From contig CALWJA010000026.1 of the NCBI GenBank assembly GCA_944380875.1, positions 1 to 53,063 of the forward strand: DNA of 53,063 bases. Reading direction: 5' to 3'. Shown piece after piece: positions 45,212-53,063 of the stretch. Origin of the DNA: an uncultured Clostridia bacterium. Lineage in GTDB: Bacteria > Bacillota > Clostridia > Oscillospirales > Acutalibacteraceae. Below the pieces are notes generated by a model, which saw only the letters and a program-made list of their open reading frames with translations, searched no databases and had not been told where the DNA came from. How positions within the stretch are numbered: position 1 is the stretch's first letter; each line of letters starts with the position of its first letter. The translations under genes were made by a program, and so were the position numbers.

Positions 45212-45775
45212 ATGAAGAAAAAACAAGTAAAGGTGATCCTGATTTCTTTGGCAGTTGTATTGGTTTTGGGAGGTGCTTACGCCTTGTATGCGGTGCTTTC
45301 CAGCCAGTATGGGGGAGGCACGGCCTCTTCCCAGCAGGAAAAAGAGTATCAGGATGCTCCTGATTTTACTGTATATGATGAAGCAGGAAACGCTGTAAAG
45401 CTCAGCCAGTTTGAAGGAAAACCTGTAGTGGTAAATTTCTGGGCCAGCTGGTGCGGCCCTTGTGAAACAGAGATGCCCCATTTTCAGAATGCATATGAAA
45501 AATACGGGGATTCTGTCCAGTTTATGATGGTAAATCTTTGCGGATACGGAAACGATTCAAAAGAAGAAGCAAAGGCTTTAATAGATTCCAAAGGGTTTAC
45601 GTTTCCAGTCTTTTATGATACGGATGCAGATGCCATGATGCAGTATGTGGGCCGCAGTATTCCTGTTTCCTGCTTTATTAACGCGGAGGGAAAACTGGAG
45701 GCAATGCTGATCGGTATAGTAAGCGAAGAGCAGATGGAAACGTATATTACACAAGTTTTAGGAACACAAAACTAA
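45212..45775 (+). CDS. Membrane-anchored TlpA/ResA-like thioredoxin
   Basis: A 187-residue protein with an N-terminal signal anchor (residues 7-29), a short Ser/Gln/Gly linker and a thioredoxin fold with WASWCGPCETEMP at residues about 74-86 and the cis-Pro segment SIPVSCFI. Its extracytoplasmic active site would be kept reduced by CcdA. SD AAGGAGG lies just upstream. Operon ends at the terminator at 45790. Confidence 0.93.
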   Translation: MKKKQVKVILISLAVVLVLGGAYALYAVLSSQYGGGTASSQQEKEYQDAPDFTVYDEAGNAVKLSQFEGKPVVVNFWASWCGPCETEMPHFQNAYEKYGDSVQFMMVNLCGYGNDSKEEAKALIDSKGFTFPVFYDTDADAMMQYVGRSIPVSCFINAEGKLEAMLIGIVSEEQMETYITQVLGTQN

Positions 45776-45789
45776 AATAAGGAAGATAA

Positions 45790-45829
45790 AAAAACAGAAG
45801 CACGCGTTCTGCGTGCTTCTGTTTTTTAT
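45790..45829 (+). terminator. Strong terminator after ccdA-tlpA
   Basis: AAACAGAAGCACGC and GCGTGCTTCTGTTT form a perfect stem around GTTCT, followed by TTTT. The A run on the other side may allow use in both directions. Confidence 0.92.
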
Positions 45830-45895
45830 CTTTATAGCTTGTTTCAAATCTTGTTAGTATGCAGTCTGCCCAGTGGATTATGGATTCAATGAGAA

Positions 45896-47122
45896 TTAAA
45901 GAACAACTCCGTTCTGCTTCAGCAATTCCCGTGCAGTCTCAATGGAATCCACGCCCTCTTTATTCTTGATAGGTGCGAATTCATGGCTTCTTTCCACCTC
46001 AAAAGGCAGGCAGCTGTCCATGAGACGAACCATATCCAGAACAAGAGTCTCAAATTTATAGCCGTTGGGTGTTTCCGGACGATACAGTTCCCCATTTGCG
46101 TCAAGACAGGGGATTTTCTTTTCCGCCATGTGCAGCGGCAAAGTAGTGTGGAGGATTTCTTCCAGCTTATCAACCCGGAAAAGGTAATTCAGGATAACAC
46201 CGAAGTTATACAGGAGATTCCCATTCTCATCTTTCAGGTGGATCATATCTTCCGTCATCTCATAATATTCCACGATAGAAGGACGTTTGTCTTCCAGGCA
46301 TAGAACGCCAACCCGCTCCATAGGAGACGCCTTTCGGACAACTTTGGCCCCTGAGGCACATCCGGAATCAATGGTAGCCCCGATAAAACAAGGGTCTGCG
46401 ATTCGCTGCAAAACATTATCCACGGCAAAAATATTCAGCCATTCAATGCCTTTTTCATGCAGCAGGGGGAGAAGGCCGGCTTTTTCCATAGAAGAGAACC
46501 AACCACCGTTGCCATTGGGGGATAGGGCAAGCTTTCCTTTTTCTTCCAGAAGAAGCTTTCCGTCATATCCAACGGCAGGCGCCATTTCCTGTATGAAAAA
46601 ATGGATGTGCTCAGCATCATAACCGAAGTAATTGTGCTTTTGGAAGAAAGAGACAGTCTCTTCGTTGTTTTTTTGGCTGGTCATAATAAAAAGATGAACC
46701 CAGCTGCCTGTCTCACGTACAACATCCATCAGATTATGAATGAGGCATTCGAAAATATAGAGTTCCTTGGAAAGCCCGATATTTACAGTGCCCTTTGGGC
46801 CGTTGAACCCCAGCCGGGTTCCCTGGCCGCCTGCTAAAAGGACAGCCCCTATTTTTCCTTCTTGAATCGCTTTTTTTCCGATTTCTCTATATGCCGATTC
46901 TTTTTTTCGAATCTCGGGAAGTTCCAATGCTCCCAAAGGTTCTAGAACTCCTTTTTCTTCTGCGGCTTTTCCCGATTGAAGCAGTTTGAGTATACTCCAG
47001 TCGATATCCGCAATCTGCTTTAAAAGGCATTCCTGGTCTTTCTGCGGCAGAGAGTCGTAATACTTCAGCAGATGTTCCTGACCATAGGTTTGCAGGGTAT
47101 GCAAAATTTCATCGTACTCCAT
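45896..47122 (-). CDS. UDP-sugar pyrophosphorylase (UDPGP/UAP1 family)
   Basis: A 408-residue nucleotidyltransferase of the UDPGP family, which includes eukaryotic UDP-N-acetylglucosamine pyrophosphorylase and related bacterial enzymes, rather than the usual short bacterial GalU or the GlmU fold. The nucleotide loop LAGGQGTRLGFNGPKG is at residues 96-111; MTSQKNNEE, LSPNGNGGWF, FAVDNVLQRIADP and VEYYEM follow in family order. It makes a UDP-sugar from UTP and a sugar-1-phosphate; GlcNAc-1-P or Glc-1-P are both possible. SD GGAGGAG precedes the ATG. It lies 112 bases downstream of the dehydratase-like gene, on the same strand. Confidence 0.85.
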   Translation of the reverse strand: MEYDEILHTLQTYGQEHLLKYYDSLPQKDQECLLKQIADIDWSILKLLQSGKAAEEKGVLEPLGALELPEIRKKESAYREIGKKAIQEGKIGAVLLAGGQGTRLGFNGPKGTVNIGLSKELYIFECLIHNLMDVVRETGSWVHLFIMTSQKNNEETVSFFQKHNYFGYDAEHIHFFIQEMAPAVGYDGKLLLEEKGKLALSPNGNGGWFSSMEKAGLLPLLHEKGIEWLNIFAVDNVLQRIADPCFIGATIDSGCASGAKVVRKASPMERVGVLCLEDKRPSIVEYYEMTEDMIHLKDENGNLLYNFGVILNYLFRVDKLEEILHTTLPLHMAEKKIPCLDANGELYRPETPNGYKFETLVLDMVRLMDSCLPFEVERSHEFAPIKNKEGVDSIETARELLKQNGVVL

Positions 47123-47234
47123 GGAAACGTCTCCTCCTGTAAATTTTTTTGATTCTGTATCCTTAAGACAAAACGTAAAGAGAAAGCAAAAAAATTAAAG
47201 ATATGACAAAAGTTCGGTATACATGGCGCTGATT

Positions 47235-48536
47235 TTATTCTATAGGAGTTTGTTCTTTTTTACAAGCTTTCTGCTGCATATTTTCTCTTGCAACGGCCAG
47301 CATCAGTTTAATACGATTTTCCTGATTAACCTTTGTTGCGCTGGGATCGTAGTCAATGGGCACAATATTTGCCGCCGGATTCACAGCTTTAATTTTATGG
47401 ATCATCCCTTTTCCGCAAATATGGTTAGGCAGGCAGCCAAAGGGCTGAGCGCATACAATGTTTTCGTAACCAGCTTCCGCCAGTTCCAACATTTCAGCGG
47501 TGAGCAGCCATCCTTCTCCCATTTTGTTGCCGTAGCCGATAACTCCCTTTACAAGCTTCTTAATATGGGCATAGGTGGCTGGAATTTCAAAACCGCCTTC
47601 GCTGCGCAGAACCTCGCAGAACATATTCTGAATTTTTGTGAGATACTGGAAAAGCTTATTTACTACAGCGAATTTTAGCTTGCTGCCTCCATACAGCTTG
47701 ATGTCTTCTAGGCGGTTATCCACTTTGAATAGAAGAAAATTCATTAGGCCGGGAACATTGACCTCGCAGCCCTGTTCAGCCAGGAAATCTTCCAGATGAT
47801 TGTTGGCAAAAGCGGCGTATTTTACATAAATTTCTCCCACAATTCCAACACGGATCTTAGGAACCTTTTTTACTGGGATCTGCGCAAAATCCCGGACAAT
47901 AGCCTTTAAGTTGCTTTCCTCTTCTTTAAGGCTCATACCGTCATTATGATTAAACTGGCCGGAAAGGGATTTTGTCCAACGGTTCACCAGCTTTTCACTT
48001 TGCCCCGGATTTATTTCGTATGGCTTTGTTTGATTATGAAGCAGGGTGAGCATATCGCCGTAAACCATGGCGGCAGCCATTTTGCGGATGATGGAGAGAC
48101 TCAGACTGAAACCGGGGTTGCTCTCCAGCCCTGAAAGGTTCAGGGATATAACAGGGATTTGATCCAGGTTGGCTTTATGAAGGGCTTTGCGCAGAAGATG
48201 GATATAATTGCTGGCGCGGCAGCCGCCTCCGGTTTGGGTGATAATAAGGGCAGTGCGGTCCAAGTCATATTTTCCGCTGTGCAGAGCGTCCATAAACTGG
48301 CCGATCACCAGCAGGGCAGGGTAGCAGGTATCGTTATGGACATATTTCAGACCTTCCTGCACAATATTAGGGCCGTCATTTGTAAGCAGCTCTACTGTAT
48401 ACCCACAATTGCGAAACACGTTGACAAACAGCTCAAAGTGGATCGGCAGCATCATGGGGCAAAGAATAGTATATTCCTTCTTCATTTCTTTGGTGAAAAG
48501 AAGACGGCCGTTTTTATCAAATTTCAATTCAGCCAT
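47235..48536 (-). CDS. 2-hydroxyacyl-CoA dehydratase-like protein
   Basis: A 433-residue protein matching the C-terminal dehydratase-like third of the large clostridial 'acyl-CoA dehydratase activase' proteins (usually about 1400 residues in one chain). Seen: TILCPMMLPIHFELF, VHNDTCYPALLVIGQF, ITQTGGGCRASNYIHLLRKAL, RVGIVGEIYVKYAAFANNHLEDFL and CAQPFGCLPNHICGKGM. Cys residues in HNDTCYP, GGGCRAS and PFGCLPNH could bind an Fe-S cluster. It starts 15 bases after the activase gene, so the two act together. The natural substrate is not known from sequence. Confidence 0.82.
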   Translation of the reverse strand: MAELKFDKNGRLLFTKEMKKEYTILCPMMLPIHFELFVNVFRNCGYTVELLTNDGPNIVQEGLKYVHNDTCYPALLVIGQFMDALHSGKYDLDRTALIITQTGGGCRASNYIHLLRKALHKANLDQIPVISLNLSGLESNPGFSLSLSIIRKMAAAMVYGDMLTLLHNQTKPYEINPGQSEKLVNRWTKSLSGQFNHNDGMSLKEEESNLKAIVRDFAQIPVKKVPKIRVGIVGEIYVKYAAFANNHLEDFLAEQGCEVNVPGLMNFLLFKVDNRLEDIKLYGGSKLKFAVVNKLFQYLTKIQNMFCEVLRSEGGFEIPATYAHIKKLVKGVIGYGNKMGEGWLLTAEMLELAEAGYENIVCAQPFGCLPNHICGKGMIHKIKAVNPAANIVPIDYDPSATKVNQENRIKLMLAVARENMQQKACKKEQTPIE

Positions 48537-48551
48537 ATAATTTCTTCCTCC

Positions 48552-51470
48552 TTATTGCTCCAGAGCTGCAAACAGGCTGCGCAACCGGATTTTCACTGCG
48601 CCAAGATTGGTGATTTCATCGATCTTGATCTGGGTATAAATTTTTCCGTTTTCTTCCAGGATACTGCGTACTTCATCGGTAGTGATAGCATCTACGCCGC
48701 AGCCAAAGGAAACCAGCTGCACCAGGTTCATATCCGGCTGATCCCCGATATATTTAGCGGCCGCATACAGACGGGCGTGATAGGTCCATTGATTCAGAAC
48801 ATGGGTGCGGAAGCGTTTCATCCGATTGCTGAGCACATCTTCCGATATGACAGCGGCGCCCAGGCTGGTTATAAGCTTATCAATACCATGATTGATCTCT
48901 GGATCCAGATGATACGGTCTGCCGCTGAGCACAATGATCTGTTTGCCGTCTTTTCTGGCGGCTTCAATCATTTCTTCGCCCTTTTGCCGAATTCGTTCCA
49001 GATAGCTGTCATATTCCGCGTAAGCGGCGTTTGCCGCTTGGGAAACCTCCTCTAAGGTAAGAGGGGATTCCTTCATATGCTGATTTAGAATTCCGAGGAT
49101 TTTCTTCGGAAAATCCTTCTTTCTGTGTATCCCCACGTAGTCGTGGATAAAATCCTTATCTTTCAAAGCGGCTGTATTGGCTGCAATTACTTCCGGATAA
49201 TATGCGACCACAGGGCAGTTATAATGATTATCTCCCAAATGCTCATCGAAATTATAGGACATGCAGGGGTAAAAGATTCTATCCACCCCCTGTTCCAAAA
49301 GGGTAAGCACATGGCCATGCATCAATTTGGCGGGAAAGCAAACGGTATCGCTGGGGATGGTGCTCTGCCCTTTTATATAGAGTTCCCGGTTGGATAGGGG
49401 AGATGTTACCACTTCAAAGCCCAGTTTCGTAAAGAAGGTGTGCCAGAAGGGCAGAAGTTCATAGAGATTAAGCCCCATAGGAAGACCGATTTTTCCTCTG
49501 GGACCCGGCACGGGTTTATAGGATAAGAGCTCCTGCAGCTTATAAGCATACATATTGAGCTCGTCATTCTTTCCGCCGGAACGCTTCGTAACGGGTTTTT
49601 CGCAGCGGTTTCCGCCGATAAAGCGGCGGTTCCCTCCGAAAATATTGACTGTCAAACGGCAATGGTTATTGCACAGCCCGCAGGAAGTAACCTTTACTTG
49701 ATGGGAAAAATGTTCCAGCTCATCCAGAGAAATCAGAGAAGTCTGAGCCGGGCGGCGGCGCTTTGCATAGACAGCGGCGCCGTAAGCCCCCATCAGTCCG
49801 GAAATATCCGGACGAACAACAGGAACGCCCATTTCCTTTTCAAACACGCGCAGCACAGCGTCGTTCAGGAAGGTTCCGCCCTGTACAACAATATTTTTGC
49901 CCAATTCTTCCGGGCTCGATGCGCGTATTACCTTATATATGGCGTTTTTCACAACACTGACGGAAAGCCCGGCGGAAATATCCTCTGTGGTAGCGCCGTC
50001 CTTTTGCGCCTGCTTTACAGAGGAATTCATAAACACCGTGCAGCGGCTGCCCAAATCCACAGGGCGCTTGGCAAAAAGGCCCAGTTTTGCAAATTCGGCA
50101 ATATCATATCCCAGGGTATTGGCAAAAGTCTGCAGGAAAGAACCGCAGCCCGAAGAACAAGCTTCGTTGAGGAAAATATTATCCACCGCGCCGTTGCGGA
50201 TTTTAAAGCATTTCATATCCTGACCGCCGATATCGATAACAAAATCTACATCCGGCAGAAAGGTTTTGGCCGCGGTAAAGTGGGCTACGGTTTCTACAAT
50301 ACCGAAATCCACACCAAAAGCATTTTTCAGGAGCTCTTCTCCGTAACCCGTAACAGCGGAGGAAGCAATGTGCAGCTTAGGATAACTGCGCAGAATGTGG
50401 AGCAGGTATTCCAATACGATTGGTACCGGGTTCCCGGAATTGCTTTTATAGATGGAATCCAGAAGTTCCCCGTCGCGGCCAAGGACAACGGCTTTAACCG
50501 TAGTGGAGCCGGCATCAATACCGAGGAACACATCTCCTTCGTATGTAGAAATATCCCCTCTGGGAGCTTTGCAGGAATCATGCCGTTTGCGGAATGCGTC
50601 GTATTCCTCCTGATTCTCGAAAAGAGGAGGAATAAACAGAAAAGCCGCTGTGTTCCCATAATTTGCGATGTTTTGAAGTGCTTCCTGCAGATCGATGGCA
50701 TCTTCCGAATTTTCGCTGCAGTATGCGGATCCAAGCGCCACATAATACAGGGAGTTTTCAGGGCACACACCTGTTTCTTTAAGAGCGGTATCAAAAGCAA
50801 AACGCAGACGGGAGAGGAAAGTAAGAGGACCGCCAAGATACAGAACCTTACCTGTGATTGGCCTGCCTTGGGCCAATCCTGCAATCGTCTGGTTTGCAAC
50901 AGCAGCAAAGATACTGGCAGAGATATCGCTTTTCCGGGCTCCCTGGTTTAATAAAGGCTGAATGTCCGATTTTGCGAAAACACCGCAGCGGGAAGCGATG
51001 GTGTAGATTTTTTCATAGTGTTCTGCTTCTTCGTTCATTTCCTCCAGAGAGAGATGCAGGAGGGTGGCCATCTGATCGATGAAAGCTCCCGTTCCGCCGG
51101 CGCAGGAGCCATTCATACGTACCTCGAGCCCGCCGGAAAGGAATAGGATTTTTGCATCCTCGCCGCCGAGCTCGATGATGACATCTGTATCCGGAGCAAG
51201 TTTGGAAGTAGCGATACGTGTAGCGTATACTTCCTGAACAAAGGGCAGCTTGCAGGTCTGAGCAATTCCCATACCTGCTGAACCGGAGACGGTAAGTTGA
51301 GCTTTTTCCCCCTGAAGAACATCTTTTTCGATTTTGGAGAGAAGTTCTGTCATTTTCTGCGTAATTTGGGAAAAATGCCGTTCATAAGACTGATATACAA
51401 TCGTGTCTGTATCATCCAGCACGACGCATTTAATTGTGGTGGAGCCAACGTCCAGACCAATTCGCATCAT
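48552..51470 (-). CDS. Acyl-CoA dehydratase activase with two ASKHA domains and a DUF2229 domain
   Basis: A 972-residue protein. The first ASKHA (BadF/BadG/HgdC) ATPase domain starts at residue 1 (MRIGLDVGSTTIKCVVLDD) with the cluster motif NGSCAGGTGAFIDQ near 122. A second starts near 317 (FLGIDAGSTTVKAVVL) with NEACSSGCGSFLQ near 440. A DUF2229 domain follows from about 650 (GKIGLPMGLNLYELLPFWHTFF, DTVCFPAKLMHGHV, YPCMSYNF). Activases of this type use ATP and a [4Fe-4S] cluster to inject an electron into oxygen-sensitive dehydratases. The dehydratase-like part is the next gene. SD AGGAGG lies seven bases before the first ATG. Confidence 0.9.
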   Translation of the reverse strand: MMRIGLDVGSTTIKCVVLDDTDTIVYQSYERHFSQITQKMTELLSKIEKDVLQGEKAQLTVSGSAGMGIAQTCKLPFVQEVYATRIATSKLAPDTDVIIELGGEDAKILFLSGGLEVRMNGSCAGGTGAFIDQMATLLHLSLEEMNEEAEHYEKIYTIASRCGVFAKSDIQPLLNQGARKSDISASIFAAVANQTIAGLAQGRPITGKVLYLGGPLTFLSRLRFAFDTALKETGVCPENSLYYVALGSAYCSENSEDAIDLQEALQNIANYGNTAAFLFIPPLFENQEEYDAFRKRHDSCKAPRGDISTYEGDVFLGIDAGSTTVKAVVLGRDGELLDSIYKSNSGNPVPIVLEYLLHILRSYPKLHIASSAVTGYGEELLKNAFGVDFGIVETVAHFTAAKTFLPDVDFVIDIGGQDMKCFKIRNGAVDNIFLNEACSSGCGSFLQTFANTLGYDIAEFAKLGLFAKRPVDLGSRCTVFMNSSVKQAQKDGATTEDISAGLSVSVVKNAIYKVIRASSPEELGKNIVVQGGTFLNDAVLRVFEKEMGVPVVRPDISGLMGAYGAAVYAKRRRPAQTSLISLDELEHFSHQVKVTSCGLCNNHCRLTVNIFGGNRRFIGGNRCEKPVTKRSGGKNDELNMYAYKLQELLSYKPVPGPRGKIGLPMGLNLYELLPFWHTFFTKLGFEVVTSPLSNRELYIKGQSTIPSDTVCFPAKLMHGHVLTLLEQGVDRIFYPCMSYNFDEHLGDNHYNCPVVAYYPEVIAANTAALKDKDFIHDYVGIHRKKDFPKKILGILNQHMKESPLTLEEVSQAANAAYAEYDSYLERIRQKGEEMIEAARKDGKQIIVLSGRPYHLDPEINHGIDKLITSLGAAVISEDVLSNRMKRFRTHVLNQWTYHARLYAAAKYIGDQPDMNLVQLVSFGCGVDAITTDEVRSILEENGKIYTQIKIDEITNLGAVKIRLRSLFAALEQ

Positions 51471-51837
51471 AAAAAGGCCTCCTGTCTCCGTTTCATTTCC
51501 ATAATACTATGAAAATTCGGAAAATTTAAAATCTAAAGCATACATACTTAGTATAAAAAGTTGTTAAATAAAATCTTAATCGATTAATTATAAAGCTTAG
51601 CTACAGAAAGTGTCAAGGTTTGTTGGGAAATATTCCAAAAATCAGCAATTGTATTTAGAAAATATACACAATTGTAAACTGCATTTTTTCTTATATTTTG
51701 TGCGATGAATGGTTTGCGGAAAACAGGGATTCCTGTATTTTTCAGTTTCCGTTCACATTTTATCACGAAGCTTTCACCGGATGCCCACAAAGCCGTTTTA
51801 TACTTTAACCTGCTAAAACATCACGAGGAGGCTGACC
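51471..51837. other. Divergent intergenic region with small palindromes
   Basis: AT-rich spacer between the minus-strand activase gene and the plus-strand ABC permease gene. It contains palindromes TTAATCGATTAA (51576-51587) and ATACTTAGTAT (51544-51554). No clear consensus promoter and no gene were found; GAGGAGG at 51825 is the permease SD. Confidence 0.45.
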
Positions 51838-53063
51838 ATGTATATACTCAAAAATGCGTTAAGAAGTATTGGACGGGCAAAGGGCAGAAATATCTTGATT
51901 GGGGTCATCGTTTTGGTGATCGCTGTGTCGTCCTGTCTGGCACTTTCCATTCGGAAGGCGGCAGAAACCGCTCGGGAGGAAACTCTTTCTGGGCTGGAAG
52001 TAACGGCGCAGATTTCTCTGGATCGTATGCAGCTTATGGAAAATGCGGAACCTGGTTCCGGCGAAAAACCGGATATGTCTGCAATGCTGGGAGCGCTCCA
52101 GGGAGCGGATTCTCTGACTTTGGAAGAAATGGAAACGTATGCACAGGCAGAATGTGTAAAAGATTTCACATATAGTCTGTCGGCATCCCTGAATTCGGCG
52201 GATGAAGATACTTTAACCCCGGTTGATACATCTGTGTCTTTTTCCGATGATGACAGCGAGAGTACAGAGGAAAAGGATATTCCCGACCGCGAGGGCGATA
52301 TGCCGAGCGGCAAAGAGCAAGGAGGCGGACCGGGAGGGATGCCTGGAATGGGCTCACAAGGGGACTTTACTGTTATAGGGTATAGCTCCCTCAATGCTAT
52401 GGAGGACTTTGTTTCAGGAACTTCAACTGTAACGGAAGGAACTGTTTTTGACGAGGACACAGAGGAGCTCCAATGTCTTGTGAGCGATGAATTGGCTACA
52501 CTGAATTCTCTTTCGGTAGGCGATACAATTGAACTGATGAACCCCAACGATGAAGAAGAAATAGTAACATTTACCATAACAGGAATTTACAGCAATTCGG
52601 AATCGTCCACGCTTGAAGGCGGGAGGATGGGCGGCTTCTCTGCCGCGGGAGATCCTGCCAATGAGATTTATACCAGCTATGCGGCTCTAAAAAAAGCTGC
52701 GGATACTTCTGCCGAGAATGCGGAAACCGCAGTGGATGAAGAAACCGGTATGGAAACCAGCACAGCTATTCGGACACAGCTCAGCGGCGTGTATTCTTTT
52801 GCCAGTGCAGAAGCATATGAGAAGTTTGAAGAAGAGGCTCGCGCGTTGGGATTGGATGATGCCTACAGCATCTCGTCCAGCGATTTGCAAAATTATGAGA
52901 ACAGTTTGATCCCGCTGGAAAATTTGAGCAAATTTGCTTTATACTTTTTAATAGTGGTTTTAGCCATAGGGGTCATCATTTTAATTGTGCTTAATATTTT
53001 TACAATCCGGGATCGGAAATATGAAATTGGCGTATTGACAGCTATCGGCATGAAAAAAAGAAA
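51838..53063 (+). CDS. ABC transporter permease, MacB/FtsX type, cut by the right edge
   Basis: The frame is open from ATG 51838 (SD GAGGAGG) through the window end, giving 408 residues so far. The N-terminus MYILKNALRSIGRAKGRNILIGVIVLVIAVSSCLALSI is a membrane anchor. An extracytoplasmic MacB-like core follows (FTVIGYSSLNAMEDF, CLVSDELATLNSLSVGDTIEL, TFTITGIYSN). The first FtsX helix begins near residue 370 (FALYFLIVVLAIGVIILIVLNIFTI), then RDRKYEIGVLTAIGMKK, the usual coupling segment to the ATPase. Residues about 130-175 are an acidic then Gly/Met-rich disordered insertion. An ATP-binding partner is expected to the right, outside the window. Confidence 0.88.
   Translation, partial: MYILKNALRSIGRAKGRNILIGVIVLVIAVSSCLALSIRKAAETAREETLSGLEVTAQISLDRMQLMENAEPGSGEKPDMSAMLGALQGADSLTLEEMETYAQAECVKDFTYSLSASLNSADEDTLTPVDTSVSFSDDDSESTEEKDIPDREGDMPSGKEQGGGPGGMPGMGSQGDFTVIGYSSLNAMEDFVSGTSTVTEGTVFDEDTEELQCLVSDELATLNSLSVGDTIELMNPNDEEEIVTFTITGIYSNSESSTLEGGRMGGFSAAGDPANEIYTSYAALKKAADTSAENAETAVDEETGMETSTAIRTQLSGVYSFASAEAYEKFEEEARALGLDDAYSISSSDLQNYENSLIPLENLSKFALYFLIVVLAIGVIILIVLNIFTIRDRKYEIGVLTAIGMKKR

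Noticed and set aside
49662-50951. Plus-strand frame of 429 codons opposite the dehydratase activase
   Set aside because: Shadow of the activase gene, no SD and no domain.
51561-51587. Possible Rex (redox) operator TTGTTAA upstream of the activase gene
   Set aside because: Only one half-site fits; the second half and the spacing do not match the TTGTTAA-TTAACAA pattern.

Overview
The window looks like the chromosome of a strictly anaerobic, low-to-mid GC member of the Clostridia, probably an Oscillospiraceae/Ruminococcaceae-type gut bacterium. This is inferred from gene content: a three-piece ferredoxin-type glutamate synthase, glutamine synthetase III, LL-diaminopimelate aminotransferase, a 2-hydroxyacyl-CoA dehydratase activator, an Fe-S type PurF, T-box and cobalamin RNA leaders, and strong Shine-Dalgarno sites. 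No rRNA, tRNA, CRISPR array or intact insertion sequence was seen. The species cannot be named from the sequence alone.

Layout. 1-1870 is an AT-rich left margin with a truncated AbiEi-type antitoxin gene and a methyltransferase, likely accessory DNA. 2377-2754 is a small DUF5655-like gene. 2862-24821 is a nitrogen-assimilation island built around a divergent control region at about 9765-10122. Leftward runs one operon: glutamine amidotransferase, FMN/Fe-S synthase domain, four-cluster ferredoxin, FAD/NAD oxidoreductase, GXGXG protein, short type I glutamine synthetase and an ANTAR regulator. Rightward come glutamine synthetase III, an ammonium transporter fused to a PII domain, an Asn-specific T-box with asnB, then pyrG-purF-carA-carB and dapL. 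25226-51470 is mostly housekeeping and accessory genes: an acyltransferase, a cobalamin-riboswitch unit (DUF4430 lipoprotein and ECF S component), AraC/alpha-L-rhamnosidase, an acetyltransferase, azlCD, an Eis-like GNAT, TetR, a Na+/solute symporter, uvrBA, an esterase, a zinc phospholipase C-like protein, an aminoglycoside adenylyltransferase-like protein, ccdA plus a TlpA-like thioredoxin, a UDP-sugar pyrophosphorylase, and a split 2-hydroxyacyl-CoA dehydratase activator system. The right edge cuts an ABC transporter permease that starts at 51838.

Main discovery candidate. Four leaders in the nitrogen island (minus strand 9765-9830; plus strand 9976-10019, 10064-10122 and 16026-16082) share one switch. 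It is a 6-8 bp hairpin with a hexaloop AAAGGC or AATGGC (A at position 1, G at position 4). The 3' arm of this hairpin is also the 5' arm of an intrinsic terminator. This is the signature described for RNA targets of ANTAR antiterminators, and an ANTAR protein with a degenerate, apparently non-phosphorylatable receiver is the last gene of the leftward operon. The four switches sit before GOGAT/GS-I, before GS-III/Amt-PII (two in tandem), and before pyrG-purF-carAB. They therefore appear to tie ammonia capture to the main glutamine-consuming nucleotide enzymes in one regulon. Two of the switches start almost at the predicted transcription start and lack the usual upstream partner hairpin, so this may be a variant target architecture.
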